Assembly: GCF_024623455.1 (NCBI RefSeq)
Contig: NZ_JANIPJ010000019.1
Location: 86,864 to 150,863 of the forward strand
Source: Paenibacillus soyae
GTDB lineage: Bacteria > Bacillota > Bacilli > Paenibacillales > Paenibacillaceae
Reading direction: 5' to 3'
Length of the DNA stretch: 64,000 nt
A program made the translations under genes and the position numbers. The first letter of the stretch is position 1; each line of letters opens with the position of its first letter. Shown here piece by piece: positions 17,172 through 26,979 of the stretch. Under the pieces are notes generated by a model, which worked only from the letters and a program-made list of their open reading frames with translations, did no database searches and was not told where the DNA came from.

Positions 17172-17201
17172 TCTTTTTACATGATTGCTCTTAATTTTGA
17201 A

Positions 17202-20135
17202 TTAAACGCCTCTTACACGTACAGTAGCTTTAGCGCCACCAACGTACAGGATTTCAACGTCGAACTCGTCGTAAGCTTGAACGTCTGCTACTGTTGCAGC
17301 TACTGTACCGTTACCAGTGATGCTGATTGTGCCAGCAACTGGAGTTACAGTCAGCGATGCAATGTTTACAGCAGTAGTATCAGCAAACGCTACGGAAGCA
17401 TCTGTAGTGCTTGCAACAACTTTAGCACCGTATTGATCTGTTACAACAACGTTGTATACAGTGGAATCAATCAGGTCAGCTACATTGAATGTTGCGCCAA
17501 CAGTAAAGTCGTAAGTTGTTTTCGCTTCACCATTTACATCTGGAGTTGCAGATCCAGCTACAAATTTCACGGAAGCAACTTTAGGAGCAACTTTCGAGAA
17601 AGTAACGTCTTGAGTCAGTTTTTGACCAGTTTTGTTGATCAGAACTGTTACCGGTACTACAAACTCAGTTTTGTCGCCGTAAGCAGTTAGAGCAGCGGAC
17701 ACATCAAGCGTTCCATCAGCAATGTCAGAATTTACTGCGCCATTCGAGTCAGCCGAAACTTTGTATTCAGAGCCTGCCAATTGTACTTTCGAACCATTTG
17801 CAAGTACACCAAATACTTTAACTACTTTGTCGTATGCAGCTGCATCCGTTTTACCAGCTGCTACTTCATCGTATACAGTACCAATTGCATCTACAGAGTA
17901 GGAAGCATACTCAGTACCGTCAGTTACAGTGATAGTAGTTTCACCAGTGCTCGAAACTAGAGTCCCATTTTCAGTTGCAATTGTGAACGACAGTTTTTCA
18001 GAACCTTTAGCAGCACCGAAATCGATCGAACCACCAACTACTGCAGGAGTAGCTGCACCATTAGACTTAATTTCAAAGGATGCAACAGCTACAACAGGAG
18101 GTCCGGCAACGTCTGGAATATTAACCGTAGCGTTTGCTTGGTCTTCTGTTACAGTGATTTTACGAGCTGGGTTAGCAAGCAACCATGCAGCAACGTTTGC
18201 ATCGCTCATTACACGACCATATTGGTCCTCAATCACCAAATTAGTATGGTTGATTGTTGCATTTGCAGCGTTGATTAAACGTGCTGTTGCAAAATCGCTA
18301 TCAAGTCCACGAACTACTGTAGGTACAGCTTTAGCTGCTACGTTCAGGTTCATAGTTTTGATTTGGTTAGTAGCTGTCATTGCAATAATCGGTTTCAGAC
18401 CAGTAGTAGAAAGTTGGCCAGCTGGAACCTTGATTTGAACAACTCCGTCTTTCAGTACGAACGGGTTGCTAATTGCAGAACCGTTAACAGTGATTTTAAC
18501 ACCTTTATCAGCGCTGTTCAAAGAGCTGATGCTTGTGATAACTGTTCCAGCTTTGTCGAACACCTCAACTGGTACATATGCATCTTCATCAACATAAACT
18601 ACACCTGGGTTGTTCAGGTTAATTGTGTCGGAACGAAGTGCTTCTGCTGCTGTTACAGTGAAAGAAGCATTTTTACCGGAAGTGTTCGAGATCAATGTGA
18701 TTACAGATTGACCTTGACCTGCATTTGTTGCAGGAGCAGCAGGGTTGTTGAGACGCAATGCAGTTTTAGTAGTACCGTTTACGTCAACAGTTGTGAAAGC
18801 AGCTGCAGCGTCAACGATTGTTGTGTTCGTTTCATTGATGATCAGATCATTAGTCAACTTTGTTGCGTTGTTTACAGCATTACCGTACTGGTCTTTTGCA
18901 TTTACCAAGAGGTAGAATGCATCCGTTGTAAGGTTCGTATCTTCATCAAGAGCCTTGTTGTCTTTGTTGTACAGACCAGCGATTTCCACTTCAGCTACAC
19001 GAGCTTCTGCTACAACTGTGAACGTTTTAACAGCCGATGTAGCTGTTTCAGCGTGTACAAGTGTCACAGCAACTACATCGTTGATTCTGTAAGTGCCATC
19101 GATTTCAATTGTACCAGTAGTTGGGTTCAGCGTGCCGATGTTATTGCTCAAAGTAGTGAACTTTGTGATGTTCTCACCGTATTGGTTCAAAACTTGGTAA
19201 GGGATCGACAGATCGTCTTTATCCGTATCAAGGTCAGCACCGTCTACCAGTGGAGCATTTTCAGAAGTGAACTCGACTTTAGCAACTTTTTCGTTCTCAG
19301 CAGTGAAAGTGGAAGTCAAAGCTTCTTCTTCAACGCCAGTTACGGATACAGTGTACTCACCTTCGCTGATTTTGCTGGACAGTTCAAGAGTAGCAGTTTT
19401 CTTGTCTTCGCTGAAAGATTTAGCGGAAACATTCAGAGTAACTGTACCCTTCTTAACTGTGAAAGCAACCTTAGTGTCATCAACAGCTTTGTTGAACTTC
19501 ACTTCGATTTTCTTAGCGCCAGCTGCAGTAGCTTTTGCTGCAGGAGCTTCAACTTCTACCAGACCAAGAAGCTCGCCCAGAGTCTTGCCAGTACCAGGAA
19601 CTTCAGTTTCCAGAGCAGTTACGATTGTTTCGTAAGTTTCGCCGCGTGTAGGAACTGCTGTCATATCAGTTTCTTCAGTTGCGAAGCCATATTCTACAGC
19701 CAGTGCAGGAACTTCTGCATAACCTTCGCCTGTAGTGTCATGACCAAATGCGCGAAGAACGATTGCGAAGAACTCTTGGTTTTTCAGTTCAGCGTTGAAG
19801 CCGAATTTGCCATTGCCTTTACCTTCAACCAGACCTTCTTCAACTGCCCAGGAGATGAAGCCGTCGTAGAATGCGTTAGTTACGTCAGTAAACTCATGGG
19901 ACTTCTCAGTGTCTTCAGCAACTTCTTCTTCACCCAGAAGGCGGGACAGAAGAACAACTACGTCTTGACGCTTCCAGCTTTGATCTTCTTTCAGGTCAGT
20001 ACCGTTACCTTGGATAACGCCAAGCTCGTTAAGGTATTCACCAGCGGATTGTTTTTCGTCAGCTGCGTAAGCAGCACCTGCGAACATGGAAACTACCATG
20101 GAGCTAGCAACAAACAGAGATAAACCTTTTTTCAT
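17202..20135 (-). CDS. Probable major S-layer protein
   Basis: About 977 residues: signal peptide KKGLSLFVASSMVVSMFAGAAYA, an N-terminal SLH region (residues about 30-190, with AGEYLNELGVIQG, FTDVTNAFYDGFISWAVEEG and FGFNAELKNQEFFAIVL), then a long Ala/Thr/Val-rich beta region of Ig-like repeats. Cysteine is absent, as is usual for S-layer proteins. The N-terminal SLH placement, a long leader and a strong terminator fit the main array-forming protein, unlike the two neighbours with C-terminal SLH domains. ATG 20135 starts a classic signal peptide. An in-frame ATG at 20225 has an even better Shine-Dalgarno and would add 30 residues. Confidence 0.9.
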   Translation of the reverse strand: MKKGLSLFVASSMVVSMFAGAAYAADEKQSAGEYLNELGVIQGNGTDLKEDQSWKRQDVVVLLSRLLGEEEVAEDTEKSHEFTDVTNAFYDGFISWAVEEGLVEGKGNGKFGFNAELKNQEFFAIVLRAFGHDTTGEGYAEVPALAVEYGFATEETDMTAVPTRGETYETIVTALETEVPGTGKTLGELLGLVEVEAPAAKATAAGAKKIEVKFNKAVDDTKVAFTVKKGTVTLNVSAKSFSEDKKTATLELSSKISEGEYTVSVTGVEEEALTSTFTAENEKVAKVEFTSENAPLVDGADLDTDKDDLSIPYQVLNQYGENITKFTTLSNNIGTLNPTTGTIEIDGTYRINDVVAVTLVHAETATSAVKTFTVVAEARVAEVEIAGLYNKDNKALDEDTNLTTDAFYLLVNAKDQYGNAVNNATKLTNDLIINETNTTIVDAAAAFTTVDVNGTTKTALRLNNPAAPATNAGQGQSVITLISNTSGKNASFTVTAAEALRSDTINLNNPGVVYVDEDAYVPVEVFDKAGTVITSISSLNSADKGVKITVNGSAISNPFVLKDGVVQIKVPAGQLSTTGLKPIIAMTATNQIKTMNLNVAAKAVPTVVRGLDSDFATARLINAANATINHTNLVIEDQYGRVMSDANVAAWLLANPARKITVTEDQANATVNIPDVAGPPVVAVASFEIKSNGAATPAVVGGSIDFGAAKGSEKLSFTIATENGTLVSSTGETTITVTDGTEYASYSVDAIGTVYDEVAAGKTDAAAYDKVVKVFGVLANGSKVQLAGSEYKVSADSNGAVNSDIADGTLDVSAALTAYGDKTEFVVPVTVLINKTGQKLTQDVTFSKVAPKVASVKFVAGSATPDVNGEAKTTYDFTVGATFNVADLIDSTVYNVVVTDQYGAKVVASTTDASVAFADTTAVNIASLTVTPVAGTISITGNGTVAATVADVQAYDEFDVEILYVGGAKATVRVRGV

Positions 20136-20225
20136 AACCTTTTTTTCTCCTCCTCGAATATCTTTCGGTTTTTGAGAGTTTTGTTTGGATGATACATCTA
20201 AGGAAAATATATTGCCCTTTCTCAT
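20136..20225 (-). CDS. Alternative N-terminal extension of the S-layer protein
   Basis: ATG at 20225 is in frame with the S-layer gene and preceded by AAGGGGGTG with an 8-nt spacer, nearly the full anti-16S sequence. It encodes 30 mostly polar, basic residues (MRKGNIFSLDVSSKQNSQKP...) before the standard signal peptide. The second start, at 20135, has GGAGGAG 11-13 nt upstream. Both may be used. This is listed separately because it is an alternative start of the same gene, not a separate protein. Confidence 0.6.
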
Positions 20226-20261
20226 AGCCGATTCACCCCCTTCCCAGAGTTGAGCAGTTAA

Positions 20262-20630
20262 ATTATAAAATGATGTCTACGATCATGTTCAACCCTATGA
20301 AAGCATGATGTAGAAACTTGTAAACCTTCCGACAAGAGATGCTAGACTTCGCGCACCACTTTAACATTATACAATGGGCTTTTGCAACCGTAAAGAGGAA
20401 CTTGAGAATTCATTCCAGCTACTAGGTTACCGCCCGTTGTGATAACGTCATGTACTTAAACGTAAGTGGCGTTTAAAAGTTGCGCTTCTTCGAAAAAAGT
20501 TTTTCACTTTTTTCTTTTGTGCTTCTTTCGTTACTCTTTCATGCCTCGTTCGTTTCTCTTTTGTTTCGTGTGCCTCGTCTCGAGCACGTTGTTAGTATAG
20601 CGCGGAATCATGCACGAAGTATATACTAAC
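20262..20630 (-). promoter_or_regulatory. S-layer gene leader and promoter region
   Basis: This about 400-bp stretch has no gene. Best promoter: TTTACG (20394-20389), 17 nt, perfect TATAAT (20371-20366). A weaker one lies nearer: TTGAAC (20292-20287), 19 nt, TATAAT (20267-20262). Further upstream are TTAAACG/CGTTTAA inverted repeats (20456-20476), an A/T-rich hairpin GAAAAAAGT/ACTTTTTTC (20492-20514), and GTTAGTATA/TATACTAAC inverted repeats (20591-20630). Several stacked promoters and a long leader are usual for S-layer genes. Confidence 0.6.
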
Positions 20631-20671
20631 TATTTTCCATGGTTAAGTTTGCACTGGCATGCAGTGGCATG

Positions 20672-20700
20672 ATAAAGGGCCGCGCGCGGCGGCCCTTTAT
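20672..20700 (-). terminator. Hairpin after the 1269-residue SLH protein gene
   Basis: GC-rich stem ATAAAGGGCC/GGCCCTTTAT. There is no T-run beyond the stem, so termination may be partial. Confidence 0.55.
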
Positions 20701-20719
20701 TCATGCGGGTTTCAGCTGT

Positions 20720-23700
20720 TTAGACGTACTTGTATTTGCGCATGACGCGCTCTGCAATAATGGCAGCATCGGATCGCTTCAGCGGGGAATCCGGATCGAA
20801 GCGATAGGTAGGCTTGCCCGATACCGATGTATTCGGCAATCCTTCAATAAACTTCGCCTTCTGAATAGCAAGCACGGACGCCAAAGAATAGTTCTCGATC
20901 AGGTTCGAGTCCGTGAACAGCTTCTGAAGGCTCTGACGGTCCTTCGCGAAGTTATCGCCGGTATTCTTCAGCAGATTGCCGGCACGGGCGATCATCACGG
21001 CCGCATCCTCGCGCGAGAGGTACTCGTTCGGCTGGAATACCTGAGCACCGCTGCCGCGGATAATACCCTTCCTAGCGGCCGTCTCGATATAGCGGTAATC
21101 CCACAGGTTGCTTAGACCCGGGATGGCCGGTACGTCGGAGAACGTCATATTGCTGTCGTAGTCGAGCGGAATCTGAAACATCTTCACAAGCAATTGCGCG
21201 AACTCGCCGCGTGTAATGTTGTCATATACGCCGAACTCGTTAAAGTCTTTATTCGACATCAGACCTCTGGCGTACATCAATTCCACGGAGTTACGGGCAT
21301 ACTCATGGCCGATTACGTCCGGATAGCTGAAACGCATGAGCTTCACGGCATAGAAGCCGAATCCGTCGACAGGCGCTGTCACGGTTTTATTCTTCGGATT
21401 AACGACGCCGCCAATATTCTGCCAGCTGCCGTTGTAATAACGCCAGATGCTCAGATTGTTGGCCAATACATCGCGGACCGAAGAGTCGTATTTGATCGTA
21501 ATCGTACCTTTGTTCGATGGCTCCAGCCACTTGGAGAGAGGTCTCGAGAAGAAGCTGTTGCCTGTTACGTATGGATGTGTACCTTGCTCGAACTGATAGC
21601 CGTCGGTGTAGGCCCCAGTCTTGTAGCCTGGATCAATCCAGAACAAGTTCGAAGCGAAGCCGAAGTGAAGCAGAGGCGCTATAACCGCGGCTCCGATCTC
21701 ATCGTAGCTGACGGTCTTGAATGTGCCGTCCTGCGCAATACCCGAAGCGTTGTCGCTCACATCGTTGTAGATCTTAACGGTTCTGCCATCCTTGCGGTCG
21801 GCGATACCGAACAGAATCTCTTGCGAGTCGAACAGATCCGGGCTTTCTATAGGCGAGCCTGGATTTGTATTCGCTTGACGGAGGAACGTATTTTTCGGGA
21901 ACGTCATCGTCAGTTCGCCTTTGAACGCCGAAATTTTGCCGCTGCCAGACAATGACGTCTTGTACATAGCGCCAACTGTGTTATCTGCAGCGTAATTTAC
22001 GGTGAATTGGCCGTTAAGCTTTTCTTCGCCGCGGTAAACCGTAAATTTGATCGTATTATTGCCGGCCTTCAAATTCTTCACTTCAAGACGGAACAGGTCC
22101 TCCGTCGCTTTCTTCGTCATATCTTCCTTGCCGATTGTGATTCGATCCGCGCCTTCCGCGCGAATACTTACCTTAAGGAAGTTCTGGTTCACAACCTTCT
22201 CTTGAGGCAGCATCGGAGACAAGATCTCGAACGGAGCAAGCTCCCTTGTTACGGTAATGGTCTGCGAGTAGCTTTCCGAGCCCACCATTGCGGTGATCGT
22301 AACGCTTTTTGGACCCGATTTCGGTTCTACCCACTCTAAGTTAAATAGGCGAAGCTCATACGTTTTGGTGGCCGGGGTGCTTCTCTCAAGGAACAGCTTG
22401 TTTTGACTATCCCCCACGATATTCAAGGCCCCATTAGAGTCTACAGAAGCATAAGCATAATCCTTGCCATCGACCTTAATGACCAAATTCTGAAGCTTAG
22501 AAACGGTGAAGAGAAGATCGAACTTCTTTTCCGTTGTTGTAAAGGTCGTATTGGTTTGCTTGTTAAACTTCTGGGTAGAAGAATCATCAAAATGACGTTC
22601 TGTGGCAGAGTCCGTTCTCGGATCCCTTACGAATGGGACTGGCTGCACATTCGTGACTGACGGTTGAGTCGTCGAGAACAGATAAACCGTCAGACGTGTC
22701 GTAACTTGAATACCGTTAGCATTACCCGACAACATGATTTCATTCGAGCCGAACGATAGCCTCCAGTTAGTAGGGAACTCGTAAACGAATTCGCCGGTAA
22801 GCGTGTTGATTTGGCCAGCTGCTGGAGTACCTGTAACCGGTGCAAGAACGATATCACGGGTTTGACCATTCAAAGTAAACTTCAAATTAGCTTTGGCTAA
22901 ATCACTCGCGTTCGCCGTGTTGAAGTTAATTAACCTTCCTGACAATTGAGTCAATACGTCAGGAGAGTCGCTATTGAAGGTCTGACCGTCGTACACGTTT
23001 TTAATTTGAATGGATGAGATCGGCGAGTTAATAATGGTGCGCGTTTCCGTATATTCGTTGATGACGACTCCGGAACCATTTTTCGTCCTAATAATGAATT
23101 CTAATTGGACTTCGCCCTCAGGCAATGCTTCAATGCGGAACACTCGGCGTGTAGTGCCGCCGTTCGTAGGCGCGGCATTAGATCCCGCAACGTATTCTGA
23201 ATATCGGAACGTCGTCCCCGGAGCTACCGTATTTCCGTTCACTTTGGCGGTTAGTACAGTCTCCGTATTGGTTGCTCCAACCGCAAAGTTGTTTGCATCG
23301 ATCGCAACATAAACCGGCATTTGAAAAATGCTGGTATTATTAGAAAGCTTGGTGTCCGATGCATAGGTTAGCGTTGATCCTGCAGTCTGATTCCCGCCTA
23401 CTACGCCATACAATTGACGGATGTCGCTAATATATGGCGATGTATTGTCCCGGACGGTAAAGGCAATCGCCGGGCTGTAATTGGCACCCAAATAAGTTGT
23501 TGTTGCGCGCAACGTATACAACCCATTGCCATTTGTAGAGATCGCACCCGTAGTTGCTGCTGGTGCAGTAAATTCATATTCTTTGTAAGTTGTCGTTTGT
23601 CTGACATCGTCGACATCGTTCGGATCTATAACGGCTGTGAATACAGTAGTTGTATCCTTCTTCATCTCTAATGTAATGGATGGGGCGGTTGCTGTTTCCG

Positions 23701-24529
23701 TGCTTGTTGGAATTCGCACCAAGATTCTGCCCTTAATCGTTGCGTTTGTAAATGGCTGCACGACCTCTTGTCCATCCAGCTGTACCACTTTTCCGCCCGT
23801 TCCGGACTCAGTAGCCGTTACATTAAAGATCGTAGCGGTTCCCGCCGGGAAATACACCACATTACGAGTGACGGCAAACGATTTGCTGCCGTTTCTCGCG
23901 ACGAATTCCAGCTTGTTCAGCCCTGGCGTCAGGGTGAGGCCGGAATGAATGTACGTGCCGCCGGCTCCGTTGAAGGCAACGGTCCCATTAATAACGACTT
24001 CGGCAGCGTTCGTCGCCTTGATCATTATCGTCGGGTTAGGAGTCGATACGACGGCGTCAACGCCGTCCACCAGCTTCGTGCCGCCTGCTACTTCGATATC
24101 CGTAATGACAGGTACGTTGCTGAACTGTACGTAGCTCTTCGCCGTTACGACGCCGCCGTTGCCATTGTTGGCATTGCTGACGCCGCTGACGGTAATCTCA
24201 TTCAGACCCTCGAACAGCTCGATCTGGGTGAAGACGAAGTTCTGTCCCGTAATCAGCGGCGTAGCGGAACCGTTCGAAGGCTCGCCCGCAGGCACGCCGT
24301 TAACGATGCGCTGTACGGAGTACGTGATGGATGTTGAAGATACGCTGGAGAACGTACCCGACAGATTAATACGGTTGGAGTTCACCATCGTAGGCTCGGT
24401 GGCCACGGTACTGAAATCCGAGAAGGTGAAGAACTGCGATGCGGCCTGCGCAACCTTAGCGCCAGGATACACCGGTGCGATCGTCACCAGTAAAGCAAGG
24501 GTCAGGATGAAAGATATAATCTTCCTCAA
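20720..24529 (-). CDS. SLH-domain surface protein
   Basis: 1269 residues from TTG 24529 with AAGGAGG 9 nt upstream. Signal peptide: RKIISFILTLALLVTIAPVYPG...AQA. The body is a chain of beta-rich Ig-like segments (motifs such as GLNEITVSGVSN, GLNKLEFVARNGSK, GNNTIKFTVYRGEE). Three SLH domains close the protein (FSYPDVIGHEYARNSVELM, FSDVPAIPGLSNLWDYRYI, LFTDSNLIENYSLASVLAI). The last SLH domains are divergent but keep the TRGEFAQLL/SREDAAVMI/KRSDAAIIA pattern. It should bind the pyruvylated polymer made by the csaB cluster just upstream. Enzyme motifs are not evident. Confidence 0.88.
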   Translation of the reverse strand: MRKIISFILTLALLVTIAPVYPGAKVAQAASQFFTFSDFSTVATEPTMVNSNRINLSGTFSSVSSTSITYSVQRIVNGVPAGEPSNGSATPLITGQNFVFTQIELFEGLNEITVSGVSNANNGNGGVVTAKSYVQFSNVPVITDIEVAGGTKLVDGVDAVVSTPNPTIMIKATNAAEVVINGTVAFNGAGGTYIHSGLTLTPGLNKLEFVARNGSKSFAVTRNVVYFPAGTATIFNVTATESGTGGKVVQLDGQEVVQPFTNATIKGRILVRIPTSTETATAPSITLEMKKDTTTVFTAVIDPNDVDDVRQTTTYKEYEFTAPAATTGAISTNGNGLYTLRATTTYLGANYSPAIAFTVRDNTSPYISDIRQLYGVVGGNQTAGSTLTYASDTKLSNNTSIFQMPVYVAIDANNFAVGATNTETVLTAKVNGNTVAPGTTFRYSEYVAGSNAAPTNGGTTRRVFRIEALPEGEVQLEFIIRTKNGSGVVINEYTETRTIINSPISSIQIKNVYDGQTFNSDSPDVLTQLSGRLINFNTANASDLAKANLKFTLNGQTRDIVLAPVTGTPAAGQINTLTGEFVYEFPTNWRLSFGSNEIMLSGNANGIQVTTRLTVYLFSTTQPSVTNVQPVPFVRDPRTDSATERHFDDSSTQKFNKQTNTTFTTTEKKFDLLFTVSKLQNLVIKVDGKDYAYASVDSNGALNIVGDSQNKLFLERSTPATKTYELRLFNLEWVEPKSGPKSVTITAMVGSESYSQTITVTRELAPFEILSPMLPQEKVVNQNFLKVSIRAEGADRITIGKEDMTKKATEDLFRLEVKNLKAGNNTIKFTVYRGEEKLNGQFTVNYAADNTVGAMYKTSLSGSGKISAFKGELTMTFPKNTFLRQANTNPGSPIESPDLFDSQEILFGIADRKDGRTVKIYNDVSDNASGIAQDGTFKTVSYDEIGAAVIAPLLHFGFASNLFWIDPGYKTGAYTDGYQFEQGTHPYVTGNSFFSRPLSKWLEPSNKGTITIKYDSSVRDVLANNLSIWRYYNGSWQNIGGVVNPKNKTVTAPVDGFGFYAVKLMRFSYPDVIGHEYARNSVELMYARGLMSNKDFNEFGVYDNITRGEFAQLLVKMFQIPLDYDSNMTFSDVPAIPGLSNLWDYRYIETAARKGIIRGSGAQVFQPNEYLSREDAAVMIARAGNLLKNTGDNFAKDRQSLQKLFTDSNLIENYSLASVLAIQKAKFIEGLPNTSVSGKPTYRFDPDSPLKRSDAAIIAERVMRKYKYV

Positions 24530-24843
24530 GATGTTGTTCCTCCTTCATGTAGTTTAAAAATCGTTATAGGGCTATAGTCACAAGTGGCAGTTTCTGAAAG
24601 TAACTGGCTTATAAACAATCCTCCCTTTGCCTCGTTAACCAGATTGTCTCTCCACATGAATAGACGAGCTGGCATGGAAAAAGTTTTGCGTATTTGTAAT
24701 ATCGGCTGACGGGCGGCAGATGTTTAGACGATTGAACGGATTGCTGACTGAAATAGGCTGAATCTCCTAGATCGAGTTAAAATGCAACAGAAAAAGCCTC
24801 GTATCCGCATCCGGATACGAGGCTTGAAGGTATGATAAGTGCG
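24530..24843. other. Intergenic region upstream of the SLH gene
   Basis: Apart from the terminator at 24796-24823 and the Shine-Dalgarno of the SLH gene, I see no convincing promoter, repeat or coding frame here. Confidence 0.5.
24796..24823 (-). terminator. Terminator of the csaB-tagA-tagO cluster
   Basis: A perfect 12-bp stem GCCTCGTATCCG/CGGATACGAGGC with loop CATC, followed on the minus strand by TTTTTCTG. Confidence 0.93.
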
Positions 24844-25995
24844 TTATTTGCCGCGGGATTGCTGCGCTTCCGCCTTGGCCAGACGGAGAACGCCGATGCG
24901 GACCAGGAAGTTGATGAGCGGACGGCGCGTCTTGTCGACGATGCCGGTGAGCTCGGCGCCGATCTGCAGCAAGAACATCAGCAAGCAGATAACGGCGAAC
25001 GTAATCCAGTTCGCTACACTCGATTGCACGACGGCGGATTGGATAACGGCCAGCACGCCGAAGATAGCGGCCACGCCCCAGATGATCAAGACCGTGCGGC
25101 GATGGCTGAAGCCCAGATCGCGCAGGCGGTGATGCAGATGGCCTCTGTCCGGCGCGAAGATCGGCTGCTTGTTCACCCAGCGGCGAACGATCGCGAAGAA
25201 GGTATCCGAGAGCGGTACGCCAATGATGAGCAGCGGCGTCACGAACGATACGATCGTAACCTGCTTGAAGCCAAGCATGGACAGGGTGGCCAAGCTGAAC
25301 CCAAGGAACAACGAGCCGGAATCCCCCATGAATATCTTGGCGGGGTGGAAGTTGAACACTAAGAATCCAACGATGCCGCCCAGCAGCAGAGTACTCAGAA
25401 GAATAACAGGCTGGAAGCCCATGAGCGATGCCATCACAACGATCGTGGCGATCGAGATGCCGGATACGCCGGCGGCGAGTCCGTCAAGACCGTCGATCAA
25501 GTTGATGGCGTTCGTCACGCCGACAATCCACAGAATCGTCAGCGGCTTGCCGATCCACTCGGCGATTGGCTGCATCGTTTCGCCGAACGGCACGTTGACG
25601 AGATCGATGCTGACGTCGAAGCCGAAGACGACGACGCAGGCCGCGGCGATTTGGCCGACGAGCTTCACTTTGGCGGATAGCTCGAACCGGTCGTCCAGCG
25701 CGCCGAGAATAATGATGATCGTGCCGCCGACAAGCAGCGCGTTGATCATGTTCACGTCTCTCGGGCGGAGCAAGCCGTCCGGAATGAATGGCGATACGGC
25801 CAGGAAAGCACCTACGAACGCGACATAGATGGCAAGACCGCCAAGACGCGGCATGATGCGCGTATGTACTTTCCGATGGTTCGGTTTATCGATGGCGCCG
25901 ATTTTGAAAGCGAACGCCTTCACTACTGGTGTCATTAGTAAGGCAAGAACAAGTGCGATAATAAATCCGGTTGCGTACAAGAAGCCTACAGGCAT
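24844..25995 (-). CDS. tagO: Undecaprenyl-phosphate GlcNAc-1-phosphate transferase (TagO/WecA family)
   Basis: A polytopic membrane enzyme (383 residues, about 11 helices) that starts wall-polymer synthesis by moving GlcNAc-1-P to undecaprenyl phosphate. Family motifs: MPRLGGLAIY, ILGALDDRFELSAKVKL (Asp pair), NAINLIDGLDGLAAG, FNFHPAKIFMGDSGSLFLG and APDRGHLHHRLRDLG. ATG 25995 with AAAGGAGAG upstream is chosen over an unsupported longer frame. It lies downstream of tagA and csaB, so the product is probably the lipid-linked primer of the secondary wall polymer. Confidence 0.93.
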   Translation of the reverse strand: MPVGFLYATGFIIALVLALLMTPVVKAFAFKIGAIDKPNHRKVHTRIMPRLGGLAIYVAFVGAFLAVSPFIPDGLLRPRDVNMINALLVGGTIIIILGALDDRFELSAKVKLVGQIAAACVVVFGFDVSIDLVNVPFGETMQPIAEWIGKPLTILWIVGVTNAINLIDGLDGLAAGVSGISIATIVVMASLMGFQPVILLSTLLLGGIVGFLVFNFHPAKIFMGDSGSLFLGFSLATLSMLGFKQVTIVSFVTPLLIIGVPLSDTFFAIVRRWVNKQPIFAPDRGHLHHRLRDLGFSHRRTVLIIWGVAAIFGVLAVIQSAVVQSSVANWITFAVICLLMFLLQIGAELTGIVDKTRRPLINFLVRIGVLRLAKAEAQQSRGK

Positions 25996-26213
25996 GCGTA
26001 CAACTCTCCTTTTCTGAAAACATAAGCAGGTCACGCCTTTTTGAACATCCTTTTAGAGCTATACTCTGCTTATATTTCACCGGGAAACGGTAGCTTATGC
26101 GGCCTTGCGGACGCATTATGGGCGTAACGTTTGCTCCGAAGTGAATTATACTCCGTTCGATAAAGAAATACCAACTCCGTTTTTACCCAATTTTCAAGTA
26201 AAAAGCGACATTT

Positions 26214-26972
26214 TTACGCCTCTGGACGAGGTTTTGTTACGTTTTCTTTGTTCCGAAGCACTTTCACGACGAATTTCGGCAGCGCGAGCATTCTCCGGTA
26301 CCGGGCCGGCTCCTGCAGAAGACGGTATAGCCACTCCAGCTTGAGCTTCTGGAACGCCACCGGAGCGCGCTTCAGCTTGCCCGACACGACGTCGAAGCTG
26401 CCGCCGACGCCCATGATGAACGGCACGCCGAGACGTTCCTTATAATCCGCGTTCCACTCTTCCTTCTCCATGCCCCGTGCCACGAACAGCAGATGAGGCT
26501 TCAATTCGCGGATTTCCTCCACGATCGCCTCGTCGTCCGCCGGACCGAAAAATCCGTTGCGGTATCCGACGATCCGCACCTGAGGGTATTGAAGCTGCAG
26601 CTTCTCCGCCGCCGCCTCGATAATTTCCTGCGTGGTGCCGAGCAGATACGCCGTCCAGCGGCGCTTCTCGCCCTCCGCCAGCAGGCGGTGCATCAGGTCG
26701 AAGCCCGTCACGCGTTCGGTCACGGGATTGCCGCCTACCTTCGCCGCCCATACGACTCCCGCACCGTCCGGTACGATCATGTCGGCTCTGCGCATAACCC
26801 TGGCAAACGCGGGGTTCTCGAGAGCCGCCATCACCATAATCGGATTAGCCGTAATGACGTGCGTCAAACGCTTTTCCTCAATGGCTTGTGTAAGATAACT
26901 GACCGTCTCGTCCATGCTTAGTTTCGAGAACGGTATGCCGAATATCGGCACGGTTGGCAATTGTTTCGACAT
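26214..26972 (-). CDS. tagA: WecB/TagA/CpsF-family N-acetylmannosaminyltransferase
   Basis: 252 residues, membrane-peripheral. The family adds ManNAc to GlcNAc-PP-undecaprenol, the second step of linkage-unit synthesis. Visible signatures: VITANPIMVMAALENP, MIVPDGAGVVWAAK (catalytic Asp), ERVTGFDLMHRLL, GYRNGFFGPAD, MGVGGSFDVVSGKLKRAP and LEWLYRLLQEPARYRRM. The start has GAGGTG 8 nt upstream. It follows csaB by 7 nt and precedes tagO, forming one operon for the SLH-binding polymer. Confidence 0.93.
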   Translation of the reverse strand: MSKQLPTVPIFGIPFSKLSMDETVSYLTQAIEEKRLTHVITANPIMVMAALENPAFARVMRRADMIVPDGAGVVWAAKVGGNPVTERVTGFDLMHRLLAEGEKRRWTAYLLGTTQEIIEAAAEKLQLQYPQVRIVGYRNGFFGPADDEAIVEEIRELKPHLLFVARGMEKEEWNADYKERLGVPFIMGVGGSFDVVSGKLKRAPVAFQKLKLEWLYRLLQEPARYRRMLALPKFVVKVLRNKENVTKPRPEA

Positions 26973-26979
26973 GAGGAAA

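Noticed and set aside
18363..20123. Long plus-strand frame of 586 codons antisense to the S-layer gene
   Set aside because: Cys/Ser-rich shadow of the S-layer gene with no start site or recognisable motif.
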